A stretch of 64,000 nt of DNA from assembly GCA_046199005.1 (NCBI GenBank), contig CP176050.1:4030001-4094000 (forward strand), in the 5' to 3' direction. The stretch's first letter is position 1, and every line of letters starts with the position of its first letter. The stretch comes from Ascidiimonas sp046199005 (GTDB taxonomy: Bacteria > Bacteroidota > Bacteroidia > Flavobacteriales > Flavobacteriaceae). The notes below the pieces were generated by a model that did no database searches, had not been told where the DNA came from, and saw only the letters and a program-made list of their open reading frames with translations. Positions 43,478-53,112 of this stretch are shown in pieces. A program made the translations under genes and the position numbers.

Positions 43478-44638
43478 TTATTCTTCCAACCACGATCTGT
43501 AATAATCTTCATCTGCAATTTTTAATGCCTCTCTGGTTACTTTTAATGGTTTAAAGGTGTCTACCATCACCGCAAGTTCATCGGTCTTAACTTTACCAAT
43601 ACTTCGCTCTACAGCTCCCGGATGCGGACCATGGGGAATTCCTGCCGGATGAAGTGAAATGTGCCCTGCAGCTATATCATTTCTGCTCATAAAGTCTCCA
43701 TCTACATAATACAATACTTCATCACTATCAATGTTGCTATGGTTGTAGGGAGCAGGAATGCTATCAGGATGGTAATCATATAACCTGGGAACAAAACTGC
43801 AAACTACAAAAGCATCGGTTTCGAAAGTTTGATGTACTGGCGGCGGTTGATGAATTCGACCCGTGATCGGTTCAAAATCATGAATTGAAAAAGCATACGG
43901 AAAATTGTAGCCATCATACCCTATGACATCAAAAGGATGTGTAGCATAGATCATTTCGAAAATTTCATCCTGCTTTTTGATCTTCATGAGGAAATCTCCT
44001 TTCTCATTATGTGTTTCTAATTCATAAGGCTTCCTGATGTCGCGTTCACAGAACGGAGAATGCTCCAGTAATTGGCCGAACCAATTTCTATACCTTTTAG
44101 GAGTATAAACAGGTCTTCTTGACTCTACTATAAATAGACGATTCTCTTCAGAATCGAAATCAATTTTATAAATAACCCCTCTTGGTACCAACAGATAATC
44201 ACCATACTTAAAATCTATGTTCCCCAAATGGGTACGTAATTTACCTGACCCTTTATGGATGAAAATTAGCTCATCTGCATCTGCATTCTTATAAAAGTAG
44301 TCTTTTAAAGAATGTTTGGGTGCCGCCAATATAATGGTGCAGTCTGAATTTGTCAAAACTGCTTTTCTGCTCTCCAAATAATCGTCTTCGGGCTTAACCT
44401 TGAAACCGTGAAATCTATACGATTTAATGTGATTTTCCAGCGCTATTTCTGGTGTGACTTTATAACTCTTCACGATCTCTTTCACTTGAGTAGGGCGGTG
44501 TTCGTGGTAACTGTTAGAGTACATCCCATCAAACCCAATCGTACCAAAAAGTTGCTCATAATATAAGCTGCCATCTGGTTTTCTGAAAATGGTATGCCGC
44601 TTAGGCGGAATTTTACCTAATTTATGATAGAAAGGCAT
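43478..44638 (-). CDS. hmgA: Homogentisate 1,2-dioxygenase
   Basis: 386 residues, shorter than the proteobacterial and human enzymes (about 430) but usual for Bacteroidota. The iron ligands lie in PAPYNHSNIDSDEVLYYVDG (His, Glu) and HPAGIPHGPHPGAVE (His). It oxidises homogentisate to maleylacetoacetate. First gene of the hmgA-hppD unit; the isomerase and fumarylacetoacetase that follow in the pathway are not in the window. Confidence 0.95.
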   Translation of the reverse strand: MPFYHKLGKIPPKRHTIFRKPDGSLYYEQLFGTIGFDGMYSNSYHEHRPTQVKEIVKSYKVTPEIALENHIKSYRFHGFKVKPEDDYLESRKAVLTNSDCTIILAAPKHSLKDYFYKNADADELIFIHKGSGKLRTHLGNIDFKYGDYLLVPRGVIYKIDFDSEENRLFIVESRRPVYTPKRYRNWFGQLLEHSPFCERDIRKPYELETHNEKGDFLMKIKKQDEIFEMIYATHPFDVIGYDGYNFPYAFSIHDFEPITGRIHQPPPVHQTFETDAFVVCSFVPRLYDYHPDSIPAPYNHSNIDSDEVLYYVDGDFMSRNDIAAGHISLHPAGIPHGPHPGAVERSIGKVKTDELAVMVDTFKPLKVTREALKIADEDYYRSWLEE

Positions 44639-44825
44639 TGATAATATATTTTTATTAAACTTAACTGTCTATTTCAACGGAAATTTGCATCTGAAAAAAA
44701 TGCAGGTGCTTACCTCTCATTCAGGGTTTCGCTTGATGAGATAGTGCAAATGTTCTAATAATGAAGTCCAAAATAGCATCATCTTTACAAATATCGTAAA
44801 TATTTGCGTCTTTTATGCAAGATCT

Positions 44826-47051
44826 CTAAAACCAGAATCCAAGATTAAAAAACCACCTTGCCTTATTTTCAGGAGACCATGTATATTTTATTTCTACAGG
44901 ACCCAGCAAAGTTTCAAGTCCGTAACCTACCGCATATCCTGAAAAGTCAGGAGTCGTAAACCATTCTCCTGTTTCAAAAATATCATCTGCGGCATTTGAA
45001 TAATTAGCTGCAAAAGTCAGGTGATTTTTATTGAAGAATTCATAATCAAGACTAAACAATGCCTTGACATAACTATCCCCACCAAAACTTATAAAATCGT
45101 ACCCGTAAAACGGAATGAAATTATTGATTAAGTTATTTCCATAACCTCCCAGAAAAAAATCGAGTGAATTGTAATCTGTATTTCCCAGAGTAAATCCGCC
45201 TTCGGTAACAAAATTGAAAGCAACTTTATTAATTACTGGAGTTGCAAATCCGAATCTTGCCTTTCCTATAGAGTATTGATCAAAAGAATTCACATAATCG
45301 GTTGAGTATAGATATAGGTGAAAATCTCCGTCAAAAAACACTCCTCTTTTCGGAAAATATCTATTATCATACGTATCGAGCTTCAGAAAACCAAAAGTAC
45401 TGTAGATGTGACTGTTCTCGAAAATTATATTCTCAGAATTCTCTCGGATTGTTTCTGATTCATAACGTAAGTATTTATGTTCCAGGCCAACACCAAAAGC
45501 AAATTCTTCACGAACCAAGGTTTGCAGGTAAATTTGGTTTGTAAAATCTTTTACCTCTACTTCCAGGCGATCTACCTCAATATTCTCTATGCCAGTTTCT
45601 TGTTGCAGAAGTGCAAAAGATACATCTTTGCTAAAACCGTTGTATCTTGATTTCATCCCGAAGCTCCAGTAGAAACCTTTGTCAAGATAGTATTCAAAAT
45701 TATACCTGATGTTATCGCCTAAAATCACGTCCAGAGAAGCCACATCATCATCAAAAAGAAGTTGTTTCTGTGTAATATTTACTAAGGCAGCACTCTTATA
45801 AAGATCGTCATAATGTACTCCCATTCTTAGGAAGGTTTGTGTTTCTTTTTCTTTAATTTTAACTATCAGTTCTTTTCCTTCTCCGTTAGGTTGTAATTGA
45901 TAACGAATAGCGGAGAAGTTATTGGTGGCAGATAGATTATTTATACCCTGATTGAATTTTTCATAACTCGTTTTTTCGTCCAGTTTTAGACGAAGTTTTC
46001 CTTTTAGATAGGCTCTTGTATACCTGTTATTACCGGTAAAAGTTACTTTATTGATCAGTAGGCTATCTTCATGAATCTTCACGACTTCTTCCCGCGTGTT
46101 CTTCTTAGACTGTTTTGCCGCTAGGAGCCTGAGCTCATTCATTTTTTTCTTCCCGGCTAATTCACCACTTTCGATAATCCTGGCTCCTTCTTCAAATGAG
46201 ATCACCGTGAAAGGTTCAATATCCGGTTTAATATAAATATCGGTTTCCCTCGCTTTGATCTTCATATCATTTACAGTACGATAATTGTTGATCTGAAAAA
46301 GAATATCAGTAGCCGAGGTAAGTCGTTTTCTATCTGAAAGAGCATCTTGTACGTCACTTCCTATGATTACATCTGCACCCATTTTCTTTACCTGAAAAAT
46401 AGGATAGTTATTCACAATACCGCCATCGAGTAAAAGCTTGCCGTCTATTTCAACCGGTTCAAAAAGCGAAGGAAATGCTCCACTGGCACTAATTGCTTCA
46501 GGGAGATATCCTTTATCTAATACGACCACTTCTCCAGTCTCTATGTTGGTAGCGATACAGAAAAAAGGAATGGGAAGTTCCTTAAAATCTTTAATATCTG
46601 CGACATGTTGCATTAGCTTAGCAAGGAGATTATATACGTTTTGCCCCCTGGAAATTGCTGATGGAAATTTTACTCTGAAATTATCAAACGGAAGTGTCAA
46701 AGCATACCTTTCCTGATCTTCTTTTTCATAAAGCGTTTTAGCACCTCTAGGAATTTCATCCTGAATAAGTTTATTAAAATCAGTGCTTCTAAAGATAGAA
46801 TCCAATTCCTTCGCTGAATACCCCGATGCATATAAGGCTCCAATAATCGCCCCCATACTGGTACCTCCTATATAATCTATGCGCACTCCTGCATCTTCGA
46901 TAGCTTTAAGAACTCCTATATGAGCAAAGCCTTTAGCACCTCCACCACTAAGCACCAACCCTACCTTTACATCTTGCGGCAGCTCCGAATCCTGGGAAAA
47001 ACCCTTTATGGACAGGCTTAGAAATATGAATATGATTACAATTTTTTTCAA
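44826..47051 (-). CDS. Patatin-like phospholipase fused to an outer-membrane barrel (PlpD-like)
   Basis: 741 residues. Signal peptide to about residue 19, patatin domain with the oxyanion motif LSGGGAKGFAHIGVL, nucleophile GTSMGAIIGAL and the second catalytic Asp in LLDGGIVNNYP. It then has a POTRA-like segment (LLINKVTFTGNNRYTRAYLK) and a C-terminal 16-strand-type barrel of the Omp85/surface antigen kind, ending WFFNLGFWF. Such fusions, as in Pseudomonas PlpD, move the lipase across or hold it at the outer membrane (type Vd secretion-like). It follows uvrC by 12 bp. Confidence 0.9.
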   Translation of the reverse strand: MKKIVIIFIFLSLSIKGFSQDSELPQDVKVGLVLSGGGAKGFAHIGVLKAIEDAGVRIDYIGGTSMGAIIGALYASGYSAKELDSIFRSTDFNKLIQDEIPRGAKTLYEKEDQERYALTLPFDNFRVKFPSAISRGQNVYNLLAKLMQHVADIKDFKELPIPFFCIATNIETGEVVVLDKGYLPEAISASGAFPSLFEPVEIDGKLLLDGGIVNNYPIFQVKKMGADVIIGSDVQDALSDRKRLTSATDILFQINNYRTVNDMKIKARETDIYIKPDIEPFTVISFEEGARIIESGELAGKKKMNELRLLAAKQSKKNTREEVVKIHEDSLLINKVTFTGNNRYTRAYLKGKLRLKLDEKTSYEKFNQGINNLSATNNFSAIRYQLQPNGEGKELIVKIKEKETQTFLRMGVHYDDLYKSAALVNITQKQLLFDDDVASLDVILGDNIRYNFEYYLDKGFYWSFGMKSRYNGFSKDVSFALLQQETGIENIEVDRLEVEVKDFTNQIYLQTLVREEFAFGVGLEHKYLRYESETIRENSENIIFENSHIYSTFGFLKLDTYDNRYFPKRGVFFDGDFHLYLYSTDYVNSFDQYSIGKARFGFATPVINKVAFNFVTEGGFTLGNTDYNSLDFFLGGYGNNLINNFIPFYGYDFISFGGDSYVKALFSLDYEFFNKNHLTFAANYSNAADDIFETGEWFTTPDFSGYAVGYGLETLLGPVEIKYTWSPENKARWFFNLGFWF

Positions 47052-47063
47052 CTCTGTTTTCGA

Positions 47064-48851
47064 TTAGTGCAAACTCTTATATACTTTCGCTCCCTTTGAT
47101 CTTCCTATAGCTTTTACAAGCATTTCAAGAGAAGCCTCCTTTACCCTTTTTACTGATTTAAATTTCTTAAGCAATTCTTCTGCTGTTTTTTCGCCTATCC
47201 CTTCTATGGACTCTAATTCTGAATTTATCGCTGCTTTACTTCTTTTATTTCGATGAAAGGTTATCCCAAATCTATGCGCTTCATTTCGCAATTGCTGAAT
47301 TATTTTAAGACTTTCTGATTTTTTATCCAAATATAAAGGAATCGGGTCATCTGGATAATAAATCTCCTCAAGTCTTTTAGCAATGCCAATGATGGCTATT
47401 TTCCCTCGTAAATCCAATAGTTCTAAACTTTTAAGTGCCGAAGACAATTGCCCTTTCCCTCCGTCTATTACAATTAATTGTGGTAAGGCTGCATCTTCTT
47501 CCAATAGACGCCGATACCGTCTGAAAACTACTTCTTCCATAGATGCAAAATCGTCTGGCCCTTCTACCGTCTTAATATTATAATGTCTATAGTCTTTTTT
47601 ACTAGGTTTCCCATTTTTAAAGACCACACAGGCTGCTACCGGATTAGATCCTTGAATATTGGAGTTGTCAAAACATTCAATATGTCGAGGTTCTTCTGAC
47701 AACCTCAGATCTTTCTTCATCTGAACCATCAAACGGTTCGTATGCCTATCCGGATCTACAATTCGAACCTGCTTAAATCGTTCTTGCCGATAGAATTTCG
47801 CATTTCTTTCTGAGAGTTCAACAATTCTTTTCTTATCACCAAGCTTAGGGACAGTCACTTTTACATCTTCGGCGGCCTCTACCTTAAACGGAACATAAAT
47901 CTCTTTAGATTGTGAATGAAATCGCTGTCTGAGTTCTGTTATCGCTAACTCTAATAATTCACGATCGGTCTCATCCAGTTTCTTTTTTAATTCGATGGTG
48001 TGAGATCTTACAATAGAACCGTATGAAAGCTGAAGAAAATTAACGTACCCATAGCTCTCATCAGAAATGATGGTAAATACATCTACATTGTTTATCTTTG
48101 GATTTACTACAGTGGATTTTGCCTGATAGTTTTCAAGGATCTCTATCTTTTCTTTCATTCGCTGCGCCTCTTCAAATTGCATATCTTTTGCAAGTTCTTT
48201 CATCTGCGTCCTGAACCGGGTAAGCGAATTTTTAAAATTCCCTTTAATAATGTCCCGAATATGGCTTATCTGATCTTCATAAGAATCATAGGTCTGAAGT
48301 CCCTCACAAGGCCCTTTACAATTTCCCAAGTGGTATTCCAGGCAGATCTTGTACTTACCATTTTTTATTTTTTCTTCAGATAAGTCGTAATTACAGGTAC
48401 GCAGTGAATAAAGTCCTTTTATAAGATCTAATAGTGTGCGTACTGTTTTCATGCTGGTATAGGGACCGTAGTACTCCGAACCATCCTTTATAAGTTTTCT
48501 GGTGGGAAATATGCGGGGAAAACGTTCATTTTTAATGCATATCCACGGATATGATTTATCATCTTTTAATAAGACATTATATCTGGGTTTGTACTTCTTT
48601 ATGAGATTGTTTTCTAGTAATAAAGCATCTGTCTCTGAAGGAACTACGATATGATTGATTCGGGCTATCTTTTTAACCAAAACCCGCGTCTTACCACTGT
48701 CGTGATTTTTCTGAAAATAAGAGGAGACTCTTTTCTTTAAATTTTTTGCCTTTCCTACATAAAGAATGTGATCTTCTTTATCATAAAATTGATATACTCC
48801 AGGACTCTCGGGAAGGGTTTGTAATTTAAGTGTTATAGAAATATCAGGCAT
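47064..48851 (-). CDS. uvrC: UvrABC system protein C
   Basis: 595 residues, cytoplasmic nucleotide-excision nuclease subunit. GIY-YIG domain at the N-terminus (GVYQFYDKEDHILYVGKAKN), UVR motif in the middle (LAKDMQFEEAQRMKEKIEIL), RNase H-like endonuclease half (IECFDNSNIQGSNPVAACVV and LIVIDGGKGQLSSALKSL) and the final helix-hairpin-helix domain (SIEGIGEKTAEELLKKFKSV). The length is standard. Precedes the patatin gene on the same strand. Confidence 0.97.
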   Translation of the reverse strand: MPDISITLKLQTLPESPGVYQFYDKEDHILYVGKAKNLKKRVSSYFQKNHDSGKTRVLVKKIARINHIVVPSETDALLLENNLIKKYKPRYNVLLKDDKSYPWICIKNERFPRIFPTRKLIKDGSEYYGPYTSMKTVRTLLDLIKGLYSLRTCNYDLSEEKIKNGKYKICLEYHLGNCKGPCEGLQTYDSYEDQISHIRDIIKGNFKNSLTRFRTQMKELAKDMQFEEAQRMKEKIEILENYQAKSTVVNPKINNVDVFTIISDESYGYVNFLQLSYGSIVRSHTIELKKKLDETDRELLELAITELRQRFHSQSKEIYVPFKVEAAEDVKVTVPKLGDKKRIVELSERNAKFYRQERFKQVRIVDPDRHTNRLMVQMKKDLRLSEEPRHIECFDNSNIQGSNPVAACVVFKNGKPSKKDYRHYNIKTVEGPDDFASMEEVVFRRYRRLLEEDAALPQLIVIDGGKGQLSSALKSLELLDLRGKIAIIGIAKRLEEIYYPDDPIPLYLDKKSESLKIIQQLRNEAHRFGITFHRNKRSKAAINSELESIEGIGEKTAEELLKKFKSVKRVKEASLEMLVKAIGRSKGAKVYKSLH

Positions 48852-49106
48852 TCTAATTATAAATTCTAAGTAAAGATAAAAATGATACGCTTTGAAATTT
48901 AATATTTAACAAATTAAAGCATGTACGCTAATGGTTTTTTAAAAAACTTAATTGGTTAAATTTACCTACCCTTCATTTTTGCTGCCTAAATAAATCAGTT
49001 ATAAGCTTATAGCCTGGAAAAAATCTGCATCTTATCCTGCCATGCTCTTAAACATTTGTTAATCCAAAGTGCATTTCATCGAAATTTTGAGCTTTTTATC
49101 GAACTA

Positions 49107-49328
49107 ATGAAAAATCATTTTTATATTAGTCAAATCAAAATCAGAGATATGGAAATGTATATCATCGCTTTAGTGGGTTATTTAGTTTTGTTCGTGATTT
49201 CAACGCTAGCTTCCCGCAATTTTAATGAAAAGACTACAGCGCCAATTTCTGGTCAAAACACGTCTATAGATTCTAATTTAGTTAAAGAAACGGTTATTGT
49301 TAATCCTGAGATCGTAGGTGCTAAATAA
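49107..49328 (+). CDS. Small single-pass membrane protein
   Basis: 73 residues from the ATG at 49107, or 59 from 49149 (MEMYIIALVGYLVLFVIST), where the membrane helix begins almost at once. The frame can be opened earlier only by a TTG. After the helix comes a Thr/Asn-rich soluble tail. No family recognised. Its end overlaps the GTG start of the next gene by 11 bp, which supports it as a real, translationally coupled gene. Confidence 0.5.
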   Translation: MKNHFYISQIKIRDMEMYIIALVGYLVLFVISTLASRNFNEKTTAPISGQNTSIDSNLVKETVIVNPEIVGAK

Positions 49329-49902
49329 ATTAAGCAAAACCCAACTTAGACAAAAATATAAGGTTTTACGATCCGCTCTCACCGAAGCCGACATTTCTTC
49401 TGCTAGCATTAAAATCTCCAATCTTTCTCTTACCCTTCCCATCTGGGATTTTACCTATTATCATATTTTTTTACCTATTGAAAAAAACAATGAAATAGAT
49501 ACTACCTATCTCATTAGTATTCTGCAAGGTAAAGACAAAGAAGTAGTAGTGCCCAAAAGTAATTTTGCCAACAATAGTCTTATGAGTATTCTTATGACTG
49601 ATAATACTCGTTTTGAAATTTCAGATTACGGCATTCCAGAACCAGTAAATGGTATTCCCTTACCGACGGAGAACTTGCAGGTTGTTTTTGTACCCTTACT
49701 TGCCTTTGACAAAAATGGAAATCGAGTAGGTTATGGAAAAGGATTTTATGACAGATTCCTAAGCGAATGTGAAGAAGGTATCGTAAAAATAGGGCTTTCA
49801 TTTTTTAATCCTGAAGAGGAGATTGCCGAGGTTTCCAGTTTCGATATTTCGCTTGACTATTGCATCACTCCTGATAAAATTTATGATTTCACCAAAATTT
49901 AG
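49318..49902 (+). CDS. 5-formyltetrahydrofolate cyclo-ligase
   Basis: 194 residues, cytoplasmic; converts 5-formyl-THF to 5,10-methenyl-THF with ATP. Family landmarks are LSKTQLRQKYKVLRSALTEA near the start, and the substrate/ATP site VFVPLLAFDKNGNRVGYGKG followed by FYDRFL. The start must be the GTG at 49318 because the preceding in-frame codon is TAG and no ATG occurs before the middle of the domain. It overlaps the small membrane gene by 11 bp, so it is probably translated by coupling. Confidence 0.9.
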   Translation: MLNKLSKTQLRQKYKVLRSALTEADISSASIKISNLSLTLPIWDFTYYHIFLPIEKNNEIDTTYLISILQGKDKEVVVPKSNFANNSLMSILMTDNTRFEISDYGIPEPVNGIPLPTENLQVVFVPLLAFDKNGNRVGYGKGFYDRFLSECEEGIVKIGLSFFNPEEEIAEVSSFDISLDYCITPDKIYDFTKI

Positions 49903-50047
49903 TCACTTTTTAGGCAAAAATTACGGATTGACCATAATAAAAAGACGGTAATCTTCTATTCTTATTATAAGACTCGCAACATCTTAATATCTTTTCGCAT
50001 ATTTTTCTATCTTAGTCTATAATTCAAACACAGTAACCTATTAAATC

Positions 50048-51520
50048 GTGGTGTCCCAAGTTATTAGTTTACAGCGACTGTCCGAATCGTTGAGTTTATA
50101 CTTCTGGATTCAGGATCAAAATGACGGTTCCGAATCCTGGTCACCCGATATATTCAAGATAATAGGTTATGGCACTTCTTTTCCGCATTATACACTAGAA
50201 GAATTTGTTTACAGCTTTGTTCATGAAAGTGATCAAAAAAAAATGCTTTCTGCCATTTCCTGTTACCTTAAGGACGGAAACGATTTTGAATTTGAATTCC
50301 GGCTTCGGAAACACAATTATGAATACCACTGGTTGCTTTGCAAATCTCCTGGTGAAATTCAGGAGCATATGTTTCCTAATACCCGTTTTGTTTGGTTCAG
50401 AGATATTAATGAAAAAAAGAAGTACCAAATACGGTACGAAGAAAACAAATTCTTCTATCAGGAAAGTGCAGAAATGACTGGAACCGGAGGGTGGTTTGTA
50501 GATTTTGTTCACAAAAAAACCTATTGGGATAATGGAGCTAGAAGAATTCTGGAAAATTCAAAGGAATTTATGCCTTCGATTAAACTAGGACTCTCTTATT
50601 TTACAGATGGCCATCGCTTTAATGTTATGCGTAGATTCATTTCTTGCATGCACGGACAGCCCTTTAAGATAGAGGTACGTATGAAAACTACCTATGACAG
50701 AGAATTTTGGGCCATCCTTATAGGTAAACCTATCTATAATGAACACCAAAAACTAGTAGGTCTTAGAGGCGTTATTCAAGATATTGATGAAGTGAAAATC
50801 AAAGAGTTGAACATAAGGAAATCTATGGATATTATTGCTTCTCAAAATGCACGCCTTTATAATTTCGCACATATTGTTTCACATAATCTTCGATCTCATT
50901 CAAGCAATCTGGAATTGGTGACCGAGCTAATTGACGATGCTACAAGTCCTCAAGAAAAAGACGAATTATTTGATACAGTGAAGCAAATATCGATAAGTCT
51001 TAACACTACCATCGAACACCTTAATGAAGTAGCTGCTATTCACACCCAAATCAATAAAAAGCCGCAACCTGTAGATCTCGGGAAAGCTCTGCGAACGGTC
51101 ACAGCATCGATCAATCAAATTATTCATCACGAAAAAGCCACCATTGAAAGTGATTTTAGCTCATTTAACGTCATTAAATATATTCCTGCTTACATAGAAA
51201 GTATTTTGTTAAATCTGATTACAAATTCAATAAAATACAGGCATCCTGACCGGGATCCACACATAAAGATCAAAACCTTTAAGAAGAATGATGTATATGG
51301 CATGACTTTATGTGATAATGGTCTGGGAATTGATCTAGACACTTATGGCAAGAATATTTTTGGAATGTACAAAACGTTCCACCAAAAAAGCGATTCTGTT
51401 GGGATAGGTCTTTTTATTACTAAAAATCAAATTGAGTCTCTTAACGGACAGATTCAGGTGAGTAGTGAAGTAAATAAAGGCACTTGCTTTGAAATTCTAT
51501 TTAATAGCAGCTCATCATGA
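50048..51520 (+). CDS. PAS-domain sensor histidine kinase
   Basis: 490 residues from a GTG (a second GTG follows; the codon before the pair region is TAA, so no ATG start exists). Two PAS-like domains occupy about 10-265 (the first with DIFKIIGYGTSFPHYTLEEF), then the dimerisation helix with the phospho-accepting His in FAHIVSHNLRSHSSNLEL and a HATPase_c domain with N-box LLNLITNSIKYRHPD, CDNGLGIDLDTYG and SVGIGLFITKNQIE. No transmembrane segment or signal peptide, so the sensor is cytoplasmic. It overlaps its response regulator by 4 bp (ATGA). Confidence 0.92.
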   Translation: MVSQVISLQRLSESLSLYFWIQDQNDGSESWSPDIFKIIGYGTSFPHYTLEEFVYSFVHESDQKKMLSAISCYLKDGNDFEFEFRLRKHNYEYHWLLCKSPGEIQEHMFPNTRFVWFRDINEKKKYQIRYEENKFFYQESAEMTGTGGWFVDFVHKKTYWDNGARRILENSKEFMPSIKLGLSYFTDGHRFNVMRRFISCMHGQPFKIEVRMKTTYDREFWAILIGKPIYNEHQKLVGLRGVIQDIDEVKIKELNIRKSMDIIASQNARLYNFAHIVSHNLRSHSSNLELVTELIDDATSPQEKDELFDTVKQISISLNTTIEHLNEVAAIHTQINKKPQPVDLGKALRTVTASINQIIHHEKATIESDFSSFNVIKYIPAYIESILLNLITNSIKYRHPDRDPHIKIKTFKKNDVYGMTLCDNGLGIDLDTYGKNIFGMYKTFHQKSDSVGIGLFITKNQIESLNGQIQVSSEVNKGTCFEILFNSSSS

Positions 51521-51939
51521 TAAGTGATCAGGAATATATAGACCTTGCATGTATCATAGACGACGATAAGATCTACATCAATCTTATTCGTAAAGTTATT
51601 GAGTCCAGAAATTTAAGCAAAGACTTACTGATTTTTAATAATGGTCAGGAAGCACTGGAATATTTCAAAGAAGCTTTTAGTTCTTCTGATCCAGAAAAAA
51701 TACCCAATATCATCTTTTTAGATATCAATATGCCCGTTATGGACGGATGGCAATTCCTGGAGCATTTTGTACAGATAGGAGGGTCTTTAAAAAAAGAAGT
51801 AACGCTCTATATTGTGAGTTCTTCGATAAACCCTAAAGACATTGAAAAAGCCAATAAACTTGAATCCATCTCCGGTTATATCATAAAACCTGTAAAACCA
51901 AAAGACCTGGAAGTCTTATTCAGAAAGGTCCCCCAATAA
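51517..51939 (+). CDS. Single-domain response regulator
   Basis: 140 residues, only a receiver domain. Acidic pocket in ACIIDDDKIYI, phospho-acceptor Asp in IIFLDINMPVMDGWQFLEHF and the conserved Lys in SGYIIKPVKPKDL. There is no output domain, as in CheY-like phosphorelay proteins. Coupled by ATGA overlap to the PAS kinase. It ends exactly where the convergent lspA gene ends. Confidence 0.93.
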   Translation: MISDQEYIDLACIIDDDKIYINLIRKVIESRNLSKDLLIFNNGQEALEYFKEAFSSSDPEKIPNIIFLDINMPVMDGWQFLEHFVQIGGSLKKEVTLYIVSSSINPKDIEKANKLESISGYIIKPVKPKDLEVLFRKVPQ

Positions 51940-52569
51940 TTAATCTTCTTTTCTGGGAAATGCTCTTTTGTTGAAAACAAGTAAAATACCTACCCCGGTA
52001 CTAATAGCAGTATCGGCAATATTAAAAACTGGCTCAAAGAATCTAAAAGTCTGACCTCCAACTACAGGCATCCAATCTGGCCATGTCGTATCAATCATCG
52101 GGAAATATAACATATCTACAACTTTGCCATGAAATAGGGTTCCGTATGTTTTTTCGGCAAAGAGGGTTGCTACTTCATTATAAGAGCTTTCACTGAAGAT
52201 AACACCATAGAAAACAGAATCAATAATATTTCCCAAAGCACCAGCAAAAATTAAGGAAATCGATACAACCAATATCCCTGGACTATGTTTTTTAATAGAT
52301 GTATATAACCAATACCCTATACCGCCAATGGCAAATAGTCTAAAAATGGTAAGAATTAGTTTTCCAGACCGATCTGAAATCGGTAAAATATCACTAAGCC
52401 TTGTTCCCCATGCAGCTCCTTCATTCTCAATTAAAAGAAGTTTGAACCATCCGGTCACGTCGATCATTCCCGTACTTCCGTATACAAAATTCGTTTTTAT
52501 ATAGATTTTAACGATTTGATCTATTATCAAAACCAAAAAGATAATAAGAGAGGCTTTTTTTAAAGACAT
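51940..52569 (-). CDS. lspA: Lipoprotein signal peptidase
   Basis: 209 residues, inner-membrane aspartyl protease that removes prolipoprotein signal peptides. Catalytic aspartates are in GALGNIIDSVFYGVI and FEPVFNIADTAISTGV, with ENEGAAWG in the first periplasmic loop. Longer than the proteobacterial enzyme (about 165) because of an insertion around residues 120-150, common in Bacteroidota. It has its own promoter (52611-52638) and is needed for the many lipoproteins of this window. Confidence 0.94.
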   Translation of the reverse strand: MSLKKASLIIFLVLIIDQIVKIYIKTNFVYGSTGMIDVTGWFKLLLIENEGAAWGTRLSDILPISDRSGKLILTIFRLFAIGGIGYWLYTSIKKHSPGILVVSISLIFAGALGNIIDSVFYGVIFSESSYNEVATLFAEKTYGTLFHGKVVDMLYFPMIDTTWPDWMPVVGGQTFRFFEPVFNIADTAISTGVGILLVFNKRAFPRKED

Positions 52570-52610
52570 ATATAATTTTCTTGTATTCGCGTTTCTACGG
52601 AAAGCGATGC

Positions 52611-52638
52611 CAAAAATAAGAATATTATCTTATTCAAA
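52611..52638 (-). promoter_or_regulatory. Promoter of lspA
   Basis: On the minus strand TTTG, 16 nt, TATTTTTG, which fits the Bacteroidota TTTG/TAnnTTTG consensus with slightly short spacing. It is about 40 bp from the lspA start. Confidence 0.5.
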
Positions 52639-52684
52639 AGGATAAATATCCCGTTCTGAAAGCTTTTGGTTGCTTCCAAAACAT

Positions 52685-52707
52685 AAACACCCTATGAAAG
52701 GGTGTTT
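52685..52707. terminator. Terminator between the DksA-like gene and lspA
   Basis: AAACACCCT-ATGAA-AGGGTGTTT, a perfect 9-bp stem, T-rich on the plus-strand side (GTGTTTTTG) and TTT-ATG on the minus side. It lies 20 bp after the DksA-like stop, so partial termination of the ileS-dksA unit is likely. Confidence 0.65.
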
Positions 52708-52727
52708 TTGCGAATAAGGTACTAGTG

Positions 52728-53108
52728 CTATTGCATATTTTTAGCCTCAATGCTCAGGGTTGCATGAGGTACCAATTTTAATCTCTCTTTATTGATAAGT
52801 TTGCCGGTTACGCGACAAATTCCATAAGTCTTATTCTCAATTCTCGCCAGGGCATTCTTTAAATCCCGGATAAATTTTTCCTGTCTGATGGCCAGAGCCG
52901 TATTTGCTTCTTTACTCATAGTTAAAGATCCTTCTTCAAAAGCTTTAAAGGTGGGAGAGGTATCATCTGTACCATTGTTACCATCATTCATATATGCGCT
53001 TTTTAAAAGCTCAAGATCTTGCTTTGCTTTATCGATTTTAGCTTCAATTAAAACCCTAAACTCTTCCAGGTCTTTATCGGAGTACCTTACTTTCATGTCT
53101 GAACTCAT
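52728..53108 (-). CDS. TraR/DksA family protein with degenerate zinc finger
   Basis: 126 residues: a helical hairpin with basic and acidic heptads (about 10-90), then the finger region NKTYGICRVTGKLINKERLK. In DksA four cysteines hold zinc (CxxC...CxxC); here a single Cys remains and the second pair is replaced, as in some other Bacteroidota paralogues. These proteins bind the RNA polymerase secondary channel. It starts 4 bp after ileS, giving an ileS-dksA transcription unit. Confidence 0.88.
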   Translation of the reverse strand: MSSDMKVRYSDKDLEEFRVLIEAKIDKAKQDLELLKSAYMNDGNNGTDDTSPTFKAFEEGSLTMSKEANTALAIRQEKFIRDLKNALARIENKTYGICRVTGKLINKERLKLVPHATLSIEAKNMQ

Positions 53109-53112
53109 AATC

